Positions 56,428 to 64,000 of a DNA stretch of 64,000 bases are shown here, one piece after another. Position 1 is the first letter of the stretch, and the number at the start of each line of letters is the position of its first letter. Both the position numbers and the translations under genes were made by a program. Under the pieces are notes generated by a model that made no database searches, was not told the DNA's origin, and saw only the letters and a program-made list of their open reading frames with translations. Source of the stretch: Legionellaceae bacterium (GTDB lineage: Bacteria; Pseudomonadota; Gammaproteobacteria; Legionellales; Legionellaceae); contig JAGOTG010000006.1 of the NCBI GenBank assembly GCA_018061965.1, positions 1 through 64,000 of the forward strand, written 5' to 3'.

Positions 56428-56753
56428 TCAAACCAACGCGCTCAATATCCTTTTACGGCCAATATGCATGGACAGTTACCACATTTAGGCCGAGTAGTTT
56501 AAAAGCATAAATTTAGCCAATCGATGCTAAAAAAACGTAGTATTGGCCTAGGGCTCCGGAACTCGCGCCCTGACGCAAAACCCATATCGTTATGATTAAA
56601 ATATCCAATAAAATCATTGCGTCACTCTAAAAAAGCAAATCAGTTTTTGAATAAATTTCAAGACACCTTTTTATTAGAGCTTGCCAAGAATGACTATTTT
56701 AAAACACAATATATCTAATCTTGTTGATTTAGTAAAATATCAAGGAGTATTAG
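56428..56753. other. Intergenic region with palindromic element
   Basis: GGCCAATA at about 30 bases from the left edge is repeated inverted as TATTGGCC 84 bases later, with smaller inner repeats (TTTAGGCC, TTTAGCC). A GC-rich hairpin AGGGC...GCCCT follows directly. The right half is plain AT-rich sequence that leads to the AhpD-like gene. No gene was found. Confidence 0.45.
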
Positions 56754-57098
56754 ATGGGGAAAAACTATCCTGAAATATCCAAGCGCATTAGTAACAGTAT
56801 GAAAACTCTGCGCAAAGATATTAGTAATACGATGCAAGGGTTTACGAGTTTAGCACAAGCTGCAACTCAGAACGGTGCTCTTGATAAAAAAACCAAGGAA
56901 TTAATTGCATTGGCTATAGGGATATCTACACGCTGTGATGGCTGTATTGGATTTCATACAGAAGCACTTATTAAGCTTGGGGTCACGCGAGAGGAGTTTG
57001 AAGAGGTATTAGGTATGGCAGTTTATATGGGAGGAGGCCCGTCTCTCATGTATGCAGCAGACGCGTTACTTGCTTTTGAACAATTTTCATCAGCTTAA
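56754..57098 (+). CDS. AhpD-like carboxymuconolactone decarboxylase family protein
   Basis: This 114 aa protein has the AhpD/CMD core ALDKKTKELIALAIGISTRC and the redox motif CDGC followed by IGFHTEALIKLGVTREEFEE. The CxxC-xxxH arrangement is that of AhpD-type thiol peroxidase partners, which use two Cys and a His to reduce peroxides. AAGGAG lies six bases before the ATG. It neighbours trxC and the efflux unit, so it may belong to a thiol or peroxide response, but it lies on the other strand. Confidence 0.9.
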   Translation: MGKNYPEISKRISNSMKTLRKDISNTMQGFTSLAQAATQNGALDKKTKELIALAIGISTRCDGCIGFHTEALIKLGVTREEFEEVLGMAVYMGGGPSLMYAADALLAFEQFSSA

Positions 57099-57200
57099 AC
57101 ATAGAGTATGCTTAATTCTGGCCATCTCTTTTTCTGTTGAAAAAAGTTAAAATAGTCAAAAATTTCATCATGAACTTTTTCTCGGATTTTTTGACCAAAT

Positions 57201-57287
57201 CAAAATAGCAAAATAGCAAAATAGCAAAATAGCAAAATAGCAAAATAGCAAAATAGCAAAATAGCAAAATAGCAAAATAGCAAAATA
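57201..57287. repeat. Octanucleotide tandem array (CAAAATAG)x10.9
   Basis: Ten perfect copies of CAAAATAG are followed by a seven-base partial copy, with no sequence change between copies. It lies between two converging genes. The perfect identity suggests recent slippage, so copy number should vary between isolates. An octamer would shift frame if read, but no gene crosses it here. Confidence 0.97.
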
Positions 57288-57303
57288 ATGAGTCTAAAAT
57301 AGC

Positions 57304-57738
57304 TTAAAGAAATTGTTTAACCCATTGAACAATTTCTTTTGTCCCTATTACTCCAGAGCTCCGGGCAACCTCTTTTCCATGTGCAAACAGCATTAAGGTC
57401 GGAATACTTTGGATCGCATAACGAGAAGATAGTTCTTGGTTGCCTTCAGTATTAATTTTAATAAGTCTAACTCTCGGTTCAAGGATTTTTGCCGCGGACT
57501 CAAAATAAGGTGCCATTATCTTACATGGACCACACCATTCAGCCCAGAAATCTACTAATAAAGGAAGATTATCGTTTTTTAGGTGATATTCAAAAAACGC
57601 CTGATCTAAAGCTAAAGGTCCACCATTAAACAATGATTTTTGACACTTCCCGCATTTTGGGTGATCAGTTAACCTCTTTGAAAGTAATTTATTCGTAGTA
57701 CGACAGTAAGGACAAACAATATGTATTGAGTTATTCAT
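57304..57738 (-). CDS. trxC: Thioredoxin 2 (TrxC type)
   Basis: TrxC reduces protein disulfides in the cytoplasm and is typically induced by oxidants. The 144 aa protein has the N-terminal zinc site of Trx2 (CPYC and CGKC), the active site FWAEWCGPCKIMAPYFE and the cis-Pro in IQSIPTLMLF. AGGAG lies seven bases before the ATG. It is the last gene of the arsR-tolC-RND unit, so its likely substrates are oxidised or persulfidated thiols in the same stress. Confidence 0.95.
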   Translation of the reverse strand: MNNSIHIVCPYCRTTNKLLSKRLTDHPKCGKCQKSLFNGGPLALDQAFFEYHLKNDNLPLLVDFWAEWCGPCKIMAPYFESAAKILEPRVRLIKINTEGNQELSSRYAIQSIPTLMLFAHGKEVARSSGVIGTKEIVQWVKQFL

Positions 57739-57777
57739 AGCTCTGCTCCTGATTTTTTATACAATGATGGTAGTTGC

Positions 57778-57975
57778 TCACCCTAAAAGTTTTTTTAAAA
57801 AAATTTCAAGAGGACAAAATCCTGTAAAACCGCTTTGAAAAAGATTGGCCCCCACAAAAACAGTAACCCATAAAAAATTAGAACCTATATAAATAGGACA
57901 ACCAGGAGCCCCAAGCGCCAATGAAACTAAAATAAGGGAGCCAGCAACAATACGGATAATATATTCAATAGTCAT
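57778..57975 (-). CDS. DUF2892 small membrane protein (YgaP-type)
   Basis: The 65 aa protein has two membrane segments (IIRIVAGSLILVSLALG and LWVTVFVGANLFQSGFTG) with PGCPIYIGSN between them and FCPLEIFLKKLLG at the end. This is the DUF2892 pattern that forms the membrane part of YgaP, where it is fused to a rhodanese; here it stands alone. Two Cys (GC, FC) are conserved. DUF2892 genes are often controlled by BigR-like ArsR regulators in reactive sulfur responses. It starts 11 bases after the RND gene. Confidence 0.85.
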   Translation of the reverse strand: MTIEYIIRIVAGSLILVSLALGAPGCPIYIGSNFLWVTVFVGANLFQSGFTGFCPLEIFLKKLLG

Positions 57976-57986
57976 GCTCTTTTATA

Positions 57987-60900
57987 CTAATCACGACGAA
58001 TTTTATGTGCTCCTTTCCACCAGCTTAAATAAATTAATGGGATTAAGAACAGGGTTAACACGGTTGAGGCAAAAGATCCAAAAATCAAAGAGACTGCTAA
58101 GCCTCCGAATACTGGATCGGACAACATCACCGAAGAGCCTAAAATAATCGCAAGTGCTGTCAATACAATCGGCAAAATTCGTTCAACCCCTGATTCAATA
58201 ACTGCTTCAGTAATAGATAAGCCCCGATGCTGGTGCTCTAAAATAAAGTCAATCAATAGCAACGAATTGCGCACCACAATTCCTGCTAAAGCAATTACTC
58301 CAATCATGGACGTTGCTGTAAAGGGTTGATGCATCAACCAATGCCCTGGAAAGACGCCAATAATTGTCAATGGAATAGCGCCCATAATAATTAATGGAAT
58401 AGAAAAAGACTGATAAAATGCGGTCAGCAAAATATAAATCAATATAATAGCTACAATGAAAGCAGAACCTAAGTCACGAAATACGTCTAAAGTTAAACGC
58501 ATTTCTCCAAGCCAGAATAATTGATTTTTGGTCAAATTTTCGGGCTGTGCTTCATGAAAGCCAAGATTACTGGATTCAAGTGAAAATGGTGGCTTCTCCA
58601 GCATTTTCGTAGCAGAAGTAACGGCATAAGCAGGACTTGAGCCTAAAACCTCCCCTGTTATATAGACAACAGGGATTTGATCCTTGGTAAAGATTGGTTT
58701 TTGCTTTTGATCTATACGTAAAGTTGCAATTTGTCCTAATGAAATCAATTGCTGTTGCTGATTTTTAAGATAGAGATTATTTAATACCTGCACGTTTTCA
58801 CGTGCTTCACGAGGTAGTCGTAAAATAATATGTTCTGGCTCGCGCGTATTTCGCTCATGACCATTACCAACAGATACACCTTTAAATAAAGCGGCAACTT
58901 CTTGCGCTACAGTTTGCGGTGCTAATCCTGCAAGCATAGTGGCATTATGATTAATTTCGATGCGGTATTCATTGGCATTTTGAACTACAGAATTATCAAT
59001 GTTAATCATGCCATAGATTTTAGGATAAATGGATTGAATGATTTCATTGGCTATGGTTCTTAAGTGTTCATAATTAGGGCCATAAATACCCGCCTCCATT
59101 TGAGAACGAACGGGGGGTCCCGGGGGGCTTTCAAAGAGTTTAACGGTAATTTCTGGATATCGCTTTTGGAAAGAGCCAAGACGCCGATAAATTTCTTCTG
59201 CAATTTGATGAGATCCAATGCTTCTATGATGTTTATTCGTCAAATTTACTCGTATCTGACCAAACTGGCTGCCATGTAATAAATTATCTCCACGAACCAT
59301 AGCGGAAAAATCCTCAGGAGCAGACTCTCCTAAATAAAGCTCAAGATCAGTTACATAAAGACTTTGTTTAATTATTTCGCTTAATCCGGTCACGATTTCT
59401 TTCGTTTTGGTCAACGTAGCGTTAGATCCAGCGTCAACAGAGATTAAAAAGGTATTAACGTTGTCATCCGGCAACATTTTAATTTCTACACCAAGTGGAC
59501 TTAATGGTCCATTAGGGCCTGCAGATCGAATAAATTGCCACATGGGTTGTAATAGAACTGTACACAAAAGTACCATAATACTTAAATAAAAAAAATGCCG
59601 CTTTTTCGAAGAAGCGATTAAGCCCGTAAATAAATATAGATAAACGCGTTGCAGCCAGGTCTTATTAGGAGAATGCGTTTGATTCATTTGAGCATACGCT
59701 TTTTTTCTAAGCCAGCGGTAAGCTAGATAAGGGACCACACTATAAGCAATAAAAAGAGAGACGATCATCGCAAGTGGCGCATTAAAGGGGATCGGCGCCA
59801 TAAAAGGTCCCATCATTCCACTGACGAATGCCATGGGCAACAATGCCAGCATCACAGTGAATGTTGCGATAATAGTGGGCTTTCCAATTTCATTGGCAGC
59901 ATAAATAACCAAACGCGTAAAGTTTCTCTGAACACCTTTCATGATATGGCGATGAATGTTTTCAATCACCACAATACTGTCATCAACTAATAAACCTAAA
60001 GAAAGAATCAAAGCAAACAACGTAATACGATTAATTGTTTGCCCCAGCAGCCAGCCAATCCCCAAAACCAAGCACAAAATTAGAGGAATGGAAAAAATCA
60101 CTACGGAAGCCTCACGCCAGCCCAAAAAGAGCATCAGCAACACCACAACACTAGCAATAGCAATTCCTAAATGCTCTACTAAGGTATTAACAGCATCATT
60201 GGCTTCATCACCATAGTTACGTGTAATTGAAACGCCAACAGCTTTTGGAATCATTTGGGTTTTTTGCATCTTCTCGAGTTTATTAAGAATGGCTTTCGCC
60301 ACATCAACACCGTTGCTTCCTTTTTGACGCGCAATTGCAATGGTTACTGCCGATTCTAAATTAACATTTTTTGTGTTGACGCTTGCTCCAGTTGTAAAAT
60401 AAGAGGCTATTGATTCTTGCTCTGGACCCTTCTTAATTGTAGCAATATCTTTTAATAAAATAGGTGTTGCTTCATCAGTACCAATAATCACATGAGATAA
60501 ATCCTCATCAGAAATAAGCGCCCCCTCTATACGTAAAGGAATTTTGCTTAATTTGCGATCTAAGGTCCCTGCATCAAGACTGATATTGTTAATAGATAAG
60601 GCTTGTTGGATATTTGCAATCGAAATTGCATGCTCTGCCATTTTTTTAGGATTGAGCCAAATACGAAGCGCTTGCGGTGAAGCGCCCATGACCCAGCTTT
60701 TACCGACTTGAGGCACTGCACGTAATTGCTCCAACACTTTATCAGCCAGTATTCGCAATGTAACTGGGTCTCCTTCTTTCTCATGTAAAGTTAAGGTGAC
60801 TAATGGCACATCATATAAACTCACAGAACGGATCAAAGGCATTAAAGTGCCTGGCGGCATTTTATCCATATTACTATTAATCTGGTTGTATACTTTAACC

Positions 60901-61253
60901 AAACTCGCCTCTTCATTTTCATTCACCTTAAAGCGAACTGTCACCATAGCGCCATCATCAATAGCCATACCATAGGTATGTTCTACTCCTGCGATCGAAG
61001 CCATAAGACCCTCTAAAGGGCGCACGATTTGATTTAACATTTCTTGGCTATCATAACCTGATCTACTAACCGAAATATTTACGGCCGGAACAATAATCTC
61101 TGGATTATAGGTTCGGGGCGTATGTTCTAAAGCTAAAAAGCCAAACAACAAAATCCCAATAATTAAAAGCAACGTAAGCTTTGACTGAATAAAGGTTCGT
61201 GCCAACTGACCTGCTTTATTTAAATTCTCTCTGGAATAAGGAACATCATTCAC
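57987..61253 (-). CDS. RND family efflux transporter permease
   Basis: This is an inner membrane proton-driven pump of 1088 aa in the AcrB/MdtB class. It has the twelve-segment plan: TM1 LLLIIGILLFGFLA, TM4 LILSLGLLVDDSIVVIENIH with the paired Asp of the proton relay, and the second-half GVIALAGIVVRNSLLLIDFI. Two large periplasmic loops lie after TM1 and TM7. The substrate cannot be named. In known clusters the order is tolC, adaptor, RND; here the permease starts 12 bases after tolC and no periplasmic adaptor gene is present. AAGGAG is 12 bases before the ATG. DUF2892 and trxC follow. Confidence 0.93.
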   Translation of the reverse strand: MNDVPYSRENLNKAGQLARTFIQSKLTLLLIIGILLFGFLALEHTPRTYNPEIIVPAVNISVSRSGYDSQEMLNQIVRPLEGLMASIAGVEHTYGMAIDDGAMVTVRFKVNENEEASLVKVYNQINSNMDKMPPGTLMPLIRSVSLYDVPLVTLTLHEKEGDPVTLRILADKVLEQLRAVPQVGKSWVMGASPQALRIWLNPKKMAEHAISIANIQQALSINNISLDAGTLDRKLSKIPLRIEGALISDEDLSHVIIGTDEATPILLKDIATIKKGPEQESIASYFTTGASVNTKNVNLESAVTIAIARQKGSNGVDVAKAILNKLEKMQKTQMIPKAVGVSITRNYGDEANDAVNTLVEHLGIAIASVVVLLMLFLGWREASVVIFSIPLILCLVLGIGWLLGQTINRITLFALILSLGLLVDDSIVVIENIHRHIMKGVQRNFTRLVIYAANEIGKPTIIATFTVMLALLPMAFVSGMMGPFMAPIPFNAPLAMIVSLFIAYSVVPYLAYRWLRKKAYAQMNQTHSPNKTWLQRVYLYLFTGLIASSKKRHFFYLSIMVLLCTVLLQPMWQFIRSAGPNGPLSPLGVEIKMLPDDNVNTFLISVDAGSNATLTKTKEIVTGLSEIIKQSLYVTDLELYLGESAPEDFSAMVRGDNLLHGSQFGQIRVNLTNKHHRSIGSHQIAEEIYRRLGSFQKRYPEITVKLFESPPGPPVRSQMEAGIYGPNYEHLRTIANEIIQSIYPKIYGMINIDNSVVQNANEYRIEINHNATMLAGLAPQTVAQEVAALFKGVSVGNGHERNTREPEHIILRLPREARENVQVLNNLYLKNQQQQLISLGQIATLRIDQKQKPIFTKDQIPVVYITGEVLGSSPAYAVTSATKMLEKPPFSLESSNLGFHEAQPENLTKNQLFWLGEMRLTLDVFRDLGSAFIVAIILIYILLTAFYQSFSIPLIIMGAIPLTIIGVFPGHWLMHQPFTATSMIGVIALAGIVVRNSLLLIDFILEHQHRGLSITEAVIESGVERILPIVLTALAIILGSSVMLSDPVFGGLAVSLIFGSFASTVLTLFLIPLIYLSWWKGAHKIRRD

Positions 61254-61265
61254 AATACTATCTCC

Positions 61266-62684
61266 TTATAAGGTGGTCGCTTTAGGCATTTTCATTGCTT
61301 TAGGAATTAATTGGTTCGTGAGCATAAGTAAATGCGCTTGGTTTAGTCGTATGCGATGGAGTGATTGTAGTTTTTGTGACTTACTTTGAGTTAACTTCAT
61401 TTGACTGTCTAATAAAGCACTAAGTGGTACTAAACCTCGACCAAATCGATGTTTTAGTTCATGAATGATTGCTTCTTCTTGTTCTGCCATTTGCTGGCTT
61501 AATTGCAATTCATAACGCAATTGTACCTCGTTACGCATTATTTGCTTCAGTTGCAATTTAAGTTGATTACGTTGTTCATCCAATTCAAACTGGACTTTTT
61601 GGGAGTTTGCAATCGCAGACTGGACTGCACCAGCGCGCTCACCTGCGCTAAACAATGTCCAATTTGCTCCTAATGCCACGGTATCAGAGGGAAGTCCTGA
61701 GCCAAATGTATTGCCATTCCAATCATGTCTTAATTGTAAATTTACTTGAGGTTTATATAGTGCTTGCGAAGCTAATATTGCTGCTTTTTCAGCTTCTCGA
61801 CGCGCGCAAAGTGTTTTGATTAATGGATTATTACTCATTATTTGCTTCGCTAATGAAGTGCTATTTGTCATGCTTGATTTTAGCGCGGTATGTTGGCCGG
61901 GAATATGTACCCCATTTGGATTGCCTATCAGTGTTCTAAAGCCGTCCAATTCATTGTCAGCTTGAATTTTAGCATTGGATAAACCAAGCGAAGAACTATT
62001 TAAGTATGCTTCGGCTACTAATACATCACTATCCAATGTAATCGATTGCTTTTTTAAGACTCTCGTTGTTTTTAAAAACTCTTTGGCGCGTGCGACTTGT
62101 TTTTCAGCTACACGTATCAATTCATTGGCTGTTAAAAACCCCTCGTAAGAGGCATACAACTCATAAGCCAATTGATTTTTTGCCTGTTCATTGCCGTGAC
62201 GTGCCGCCAACAACAAGGCCCGGGTTTGAGCTTGTTTTGCGCGTATTTTCCCCCCAGAATAAATAGGTGCCGTTAGCTTAAATGCAGTGTCTAAATTACT
62301 GTAATATCCAGGATGATTTAGAGCACTCGGTTTGGTAGATAAAGTATTTGAGCCCGTATATTGGTTAGCACCAAAATCAGCGAAGCTAGCATTTCCTTGG
62401 CTTAATTTATAACCAAAAACAGTCATGGGATTATCACTGCTTGCGCCTGTGAACTCGAACCCCAATTGTGGCCAACTCATGCTATCTGCTCGCTTTAATG
62501 CACCCAATGCAACATCAATTGACGCCTGTTTCCCTTGTATTTGGGGATTATGATTTAACGCAAGTTGTATTGCTTTAGAATAAGAAATCAGTTGAGCTGA
62601 ATACGCATAAGGCCCCGAAAATAAGAGAGCTATAGTAGCAACTAAAGAAAAGTGTTTTTTTATAACACGACCACATATAAACAT
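61266..62684 (-). CDS. TolC-family outer membrane efflux protein
   Basis: This outer membrane channel has 472 aa, a signal peptide (LVATIALLFSGPYAYSA) and the twofold repeated outer-membrane efflux domain. The helices include LALNHNPQIQGKQASIDVAL and, in the second half, RREAEKAAILASQALYKPQV followed by a beta part (GANWTLFSAGERAGAV). AAGGAT precedes the ATG by five bases. It forms the exit duct for the RND pump encoded next to it. The missing adaptor must come from elsewhere or the pair works differently. Confidence 0.92.
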   Translation of the reverse strand: MFICGRVIKKHFSLVATIALLFSGPYAYSAQLISYSKAIQLALNHNPQIQGKQASIDVALGALKRADSMSWPQLGFEFTGASSDNPMTVFGYKLSQGNASFADFGANQYTGSNTLSTKPSALNHPGYYSNLDTAFKLTAPIYSGGKIRAKQAQTRALLLAARHGNEQAKNQLAYELYASYEGFLTANELIRVAEKQVARAKEFLKTTRVLKKQSITLDSDVLVAEAYLNSSSLGLSNAKIQADNELDGFRTLIGNPNGVHIPGQHTALKSSMTNSTSLAKQIMSNNPLIKTLCARREAEKAAILASQALYKPQVNLQLRHDWNGNTFGSGLPSDTVALGANWTLFSAGERAGAVQSAIANSQKVQFELDEQRNQLKLQLKQIMRNEVQLRYELQLSQQMAEQEEAIIHELKHRFGRGLVPLSALLDSQMKLTQSKSQKLQSLHRIRLNQAHLLMLTNQLIPKAMKMPKATTL

Positions 62685-62702
62685 CAGGTATCCTTGGTCT
62701 AA

Positions 62703-62722
62703 GCATTAGAGCAATCTAATAT
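62703..62722. promoter_or_regulatory. Inverted-repeat operator before tolC
   Basis: GCATTAG-N6-CTAATAT is identical in both half sites to the site before arsR. It lies between arsR and tolC, 19 bases before the tolC start codon. It is therefore a likely binding site for the ArsR repressor on an internal promoter. Confidence 0.75.
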
Positions 62723-62733
62723 ATTATTGCTTT

Positions 62734-63048
62734 TTAATCCTTGCAATATATTAAATAGAGTGTAGATAAAATGGCTTCTACTTCGGGCCTATTAATAAAG
62801 TAGTACACGTGTTTTCCTTGTTTTTTAACATCAAGCAAACCCTCGCCCCTCATTTTAGCTAAATGTTGAGAAAGGGCCGATTGAGACAAATCAATAAGTG
62901 CCGCGAGTTCTCCGACAGTGCATTCTCTTTTCAATAAATAGCATAAAATAAGTAGTCTTTTGGAATTAGCCAAGAGCTTTAGTAGTCTTTCCGCTTTCGA
63001 GGCATTGTTTTTCATAACCTCTATGCTTGTATTAATTAATTTACTCAT
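62734..63048 (-). CDS. ArsR-family repressor, BigR/SqrR-like thiol sensor
   Basis: This 104 aa winged-helix dimer has the recognition helix in LIDLSQSALSQHLAKMRGEG and the wing DVKKQGKHVYYFINRP. Its Cys residues are at 36, 43 and 102. Cys43 (before VGELAALI) and Cys102 (near the C-terminus, LIYC) lie where BigR, YgaV and SqrR carry the pair that forms a di- or tetrasulfide bond with reactive sulfur species, while the metal-binding ELCVCDL box of true ArsR is missing. It would release DNA on oxidation or persulfidation. It is encoded upstream of tolC, on the same strand, with matching operators before and after it. Confidence 0.85.
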   Translation of the reverse strand: MSKLINTSIEVMKNNASKAERLLKLLANSKRLLILCYLLKRECTVGELAALIDLSQSALSQHLAKMRGEGLLDVKKQGKHVYYFINRPEVEAILSTLYLIYCKD

Positions 63049-63057
63049 CGGGTCATT

Positions 63058-63077
63058 GCATTAGAAAAAGCTAATAT
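63058..63077. promoter_or_regulatory. Inverted-repeat operator before arsR
   Basis: GCATTAG-N6-CTAATAT lies ten bases before the arsR start and shares 14 half-site bases with the site before tolC. This position fits autoregulation of the repressor. Confidence 0.75.
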
Positions 63078-63223
63078 TAAAACAGGGGGAATAATATTGC
63101 AAGTTACTACAGAACAGCATTGATAATAATTATGTCAATGAAGAGTCTGGTATTTTTGTCATTCAATGCAAGTTCCGTTTGTAAACTTGTGGTTGATATT
63201 ACCACCGGATTTGATGAGAAGAA

Positions 63224-64000
63224 TATGTTGTCAAACGAAATATGGAACTTAACATCAGAAGAAATAGACTTCATCAAAAAAAACAGACTAAAAAACGACT
63301 GGCCTTTGCTTTGTTGTTTAAATCGTATCAAGATAAGCATGAGTTTTTCGAGGATTTAACAAAACTACCACGTCATGTTGTCAACAACAACAACAGCCCA
63401 TATCCTAAATATATCCCCCACAATAGGGAAAATATCTTCAAGAACTTATGACAATCATGTTTCTTCAATAAGAAAATATTTTAAAACATCCTTTTCGACA
63501 AAAGAGCACTACAAGGAATTAACTCTATGAATTCGAAGTCAGGTGTTGCCCACTCAGTTTTTAAATAAAGACGAAATCAAATCATTGGTTACCCAACGTC
63601 TAAAAAAATTGAGCATTGAGCCCATGAAAGAAAAAACCATGGATCGTATTATTGTTAATGCAATGAACGCTTATGAGGCTGATTTATTTTTATCGCTAAA
63701 AAACAGCTTATCCGCAGAAGCCGAGGCACAGCTCAAAGGCTTATTGTTACTGTATAAAGAAGGCTTATCTTATTTAGGCTGGGTGAGCAAAGATATCAAT
63801 AATCCATCGCTTGATTCAATATTGGAACTACTAGAGCCATTAGCTATTTTAAATCGATTTCAATTTGATATAAAAGCCGCCAAATCCATCCCAAGGAAAA
63901 TGGTTCTTCATTATTCAGATGCATTTACTCGCTTGAATCCAAGCCATTTAAAGCAGATGAGTGCATATCAAAGATTATTTTATCTCTTCTGACAACTTAA
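63224..64000 (+). pseudogene. Decayed Tn3-family transposase (DUF4158 region), truncated at window end
   Basis: Consecutive fragments in different frames read as the N-terminal part of a Tn3-family TnpA. They are WNLTSEEIDFIKKN, then after a frame change in an A8 run KKRLAFALLFKSYQDKHEFF and EDLTKLPRHVV, then after stops and a shift VLPTQFLNKDEIKSLVTQRL and LKKLSIEPMKEKTMDRIIVN. The last frame ends at a stop near 63990, but the match pattern (FTRLNPSHLKQMSAYQRLFY) suggests further frame changes beyond. At least two frameshifts and one in-frame stop are needed, so it is inactive. It is divergent from arsR and marks the adjacent efflux/thiol unit as probable transposon cargo. Confidence 0.8.

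Noticed and set aside
57201..57287. Possible CRISPR array
   Set aside because: The unit is a simple eight-base tandem repeat without spacers, and no cas genes are present.
62430..62470. tRNA T-loop-like sequence (GAACTCGAACCCC)
   Set aside because: It is inside the tolC frame and no matching acceptor or anticodon arms are present.

Overview
The window is a chromosomal stretch of a gammaproteobacterium of the order Legionellales (Legionella/Coxiella relatives). The best evidence is a run of Dot/Icm type IVB secretion genes (icmT, icmS, a fast-evolving small gene, icmQ) at 36-37.6 kb. A LetA-type response regulator beside uvrC, a cluster of probable effector-like proteins and a reduced set of housekeeping operons fit this. 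The bases are moderately AT-rich. No rRNA, tRNA or CRISPR array was seen.

Layout. 0-2.3 kb: a large unrecognised protein whose 5' side carries repeats like an IS481 end. 2.3-8.1 kb: uvrC, a small secreted Cys-rich protein, letA, phhA, bioC and comF. 8.2-11.9 kb: greA and carB, without carA. 12-24.7 kb: the distal half of the division/cell wall (dcw) cluster, zipA-murF-mraY-murD-ftsW-murC-murB-ddl-ftsQ-ftsA-ftsZ, all leftward. It has zipA at its head, lacks murG at its usual place and lacks lpxC after ftsZ. 25-30.3 kb: a fatty acid desaturase, a PlsC-type acyltransferase, coaD, lolB, an unknown gene and epmA. 30.3-35.8 kb: a sufBCDSU-sufT iron-sulfur operon that starts 3 bases after icmQ, where icmP/icmO would be expected. 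35.8-37.8 kb: the Dot/Icm genes. 37.9-47.6 kb: fau, a divergent polyphosphate kinase, ubiK, comM, pyrB, ruvX, yqgE, a large MscS-type channel and a cold shock gene. 47.6-54.1 kb: a secreted orphan and a three-gene unit made of a giant Sel1-repeat protein, an ExeA/MshM-like ATPase and a MshN-like TPR protein. 54.3-56.4 kb: a J-domain/ankyrin/membrane protein and a small zinc-knuckle protein. 56.7-64 kb: an AhpD-like protein, an octanucleotide tandem array and an arsR-tolC-RND-DUF2892-trxC unit beside a decayed Tn3-family transposase.

How the genes work together. The dcw block makes lipid II precursors (MurB, C, D, F, Ddl, MraY) and the divisome (FtsW, Q, A, Z, ZipA). The suf block builds Fe-S clusters. 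IcmT/S/Q and the IcmR-like candidate are parts of a host-directed secretion machine, and LetA probably controls the switch to the transmissive phase. The last unit looks like mobile-element cargo for thiol/reactive-sulfur or toxic-compound response, with two matching operators for its ArsR repressor.

Non-coding signals. Intergenic spaces hold several dispersed palindromic elements. One is a MITE-like family of four copies (14.7, 26.4, 27.9 and 43.7 kb), two with exact 8-9 base target duplications. There are also a two-copy long palindrome family (41.1 and 47.9 kb), an IS-derived 105-base element (25.0 kb) and GC-rich hairpins on either side of a secreted gene.
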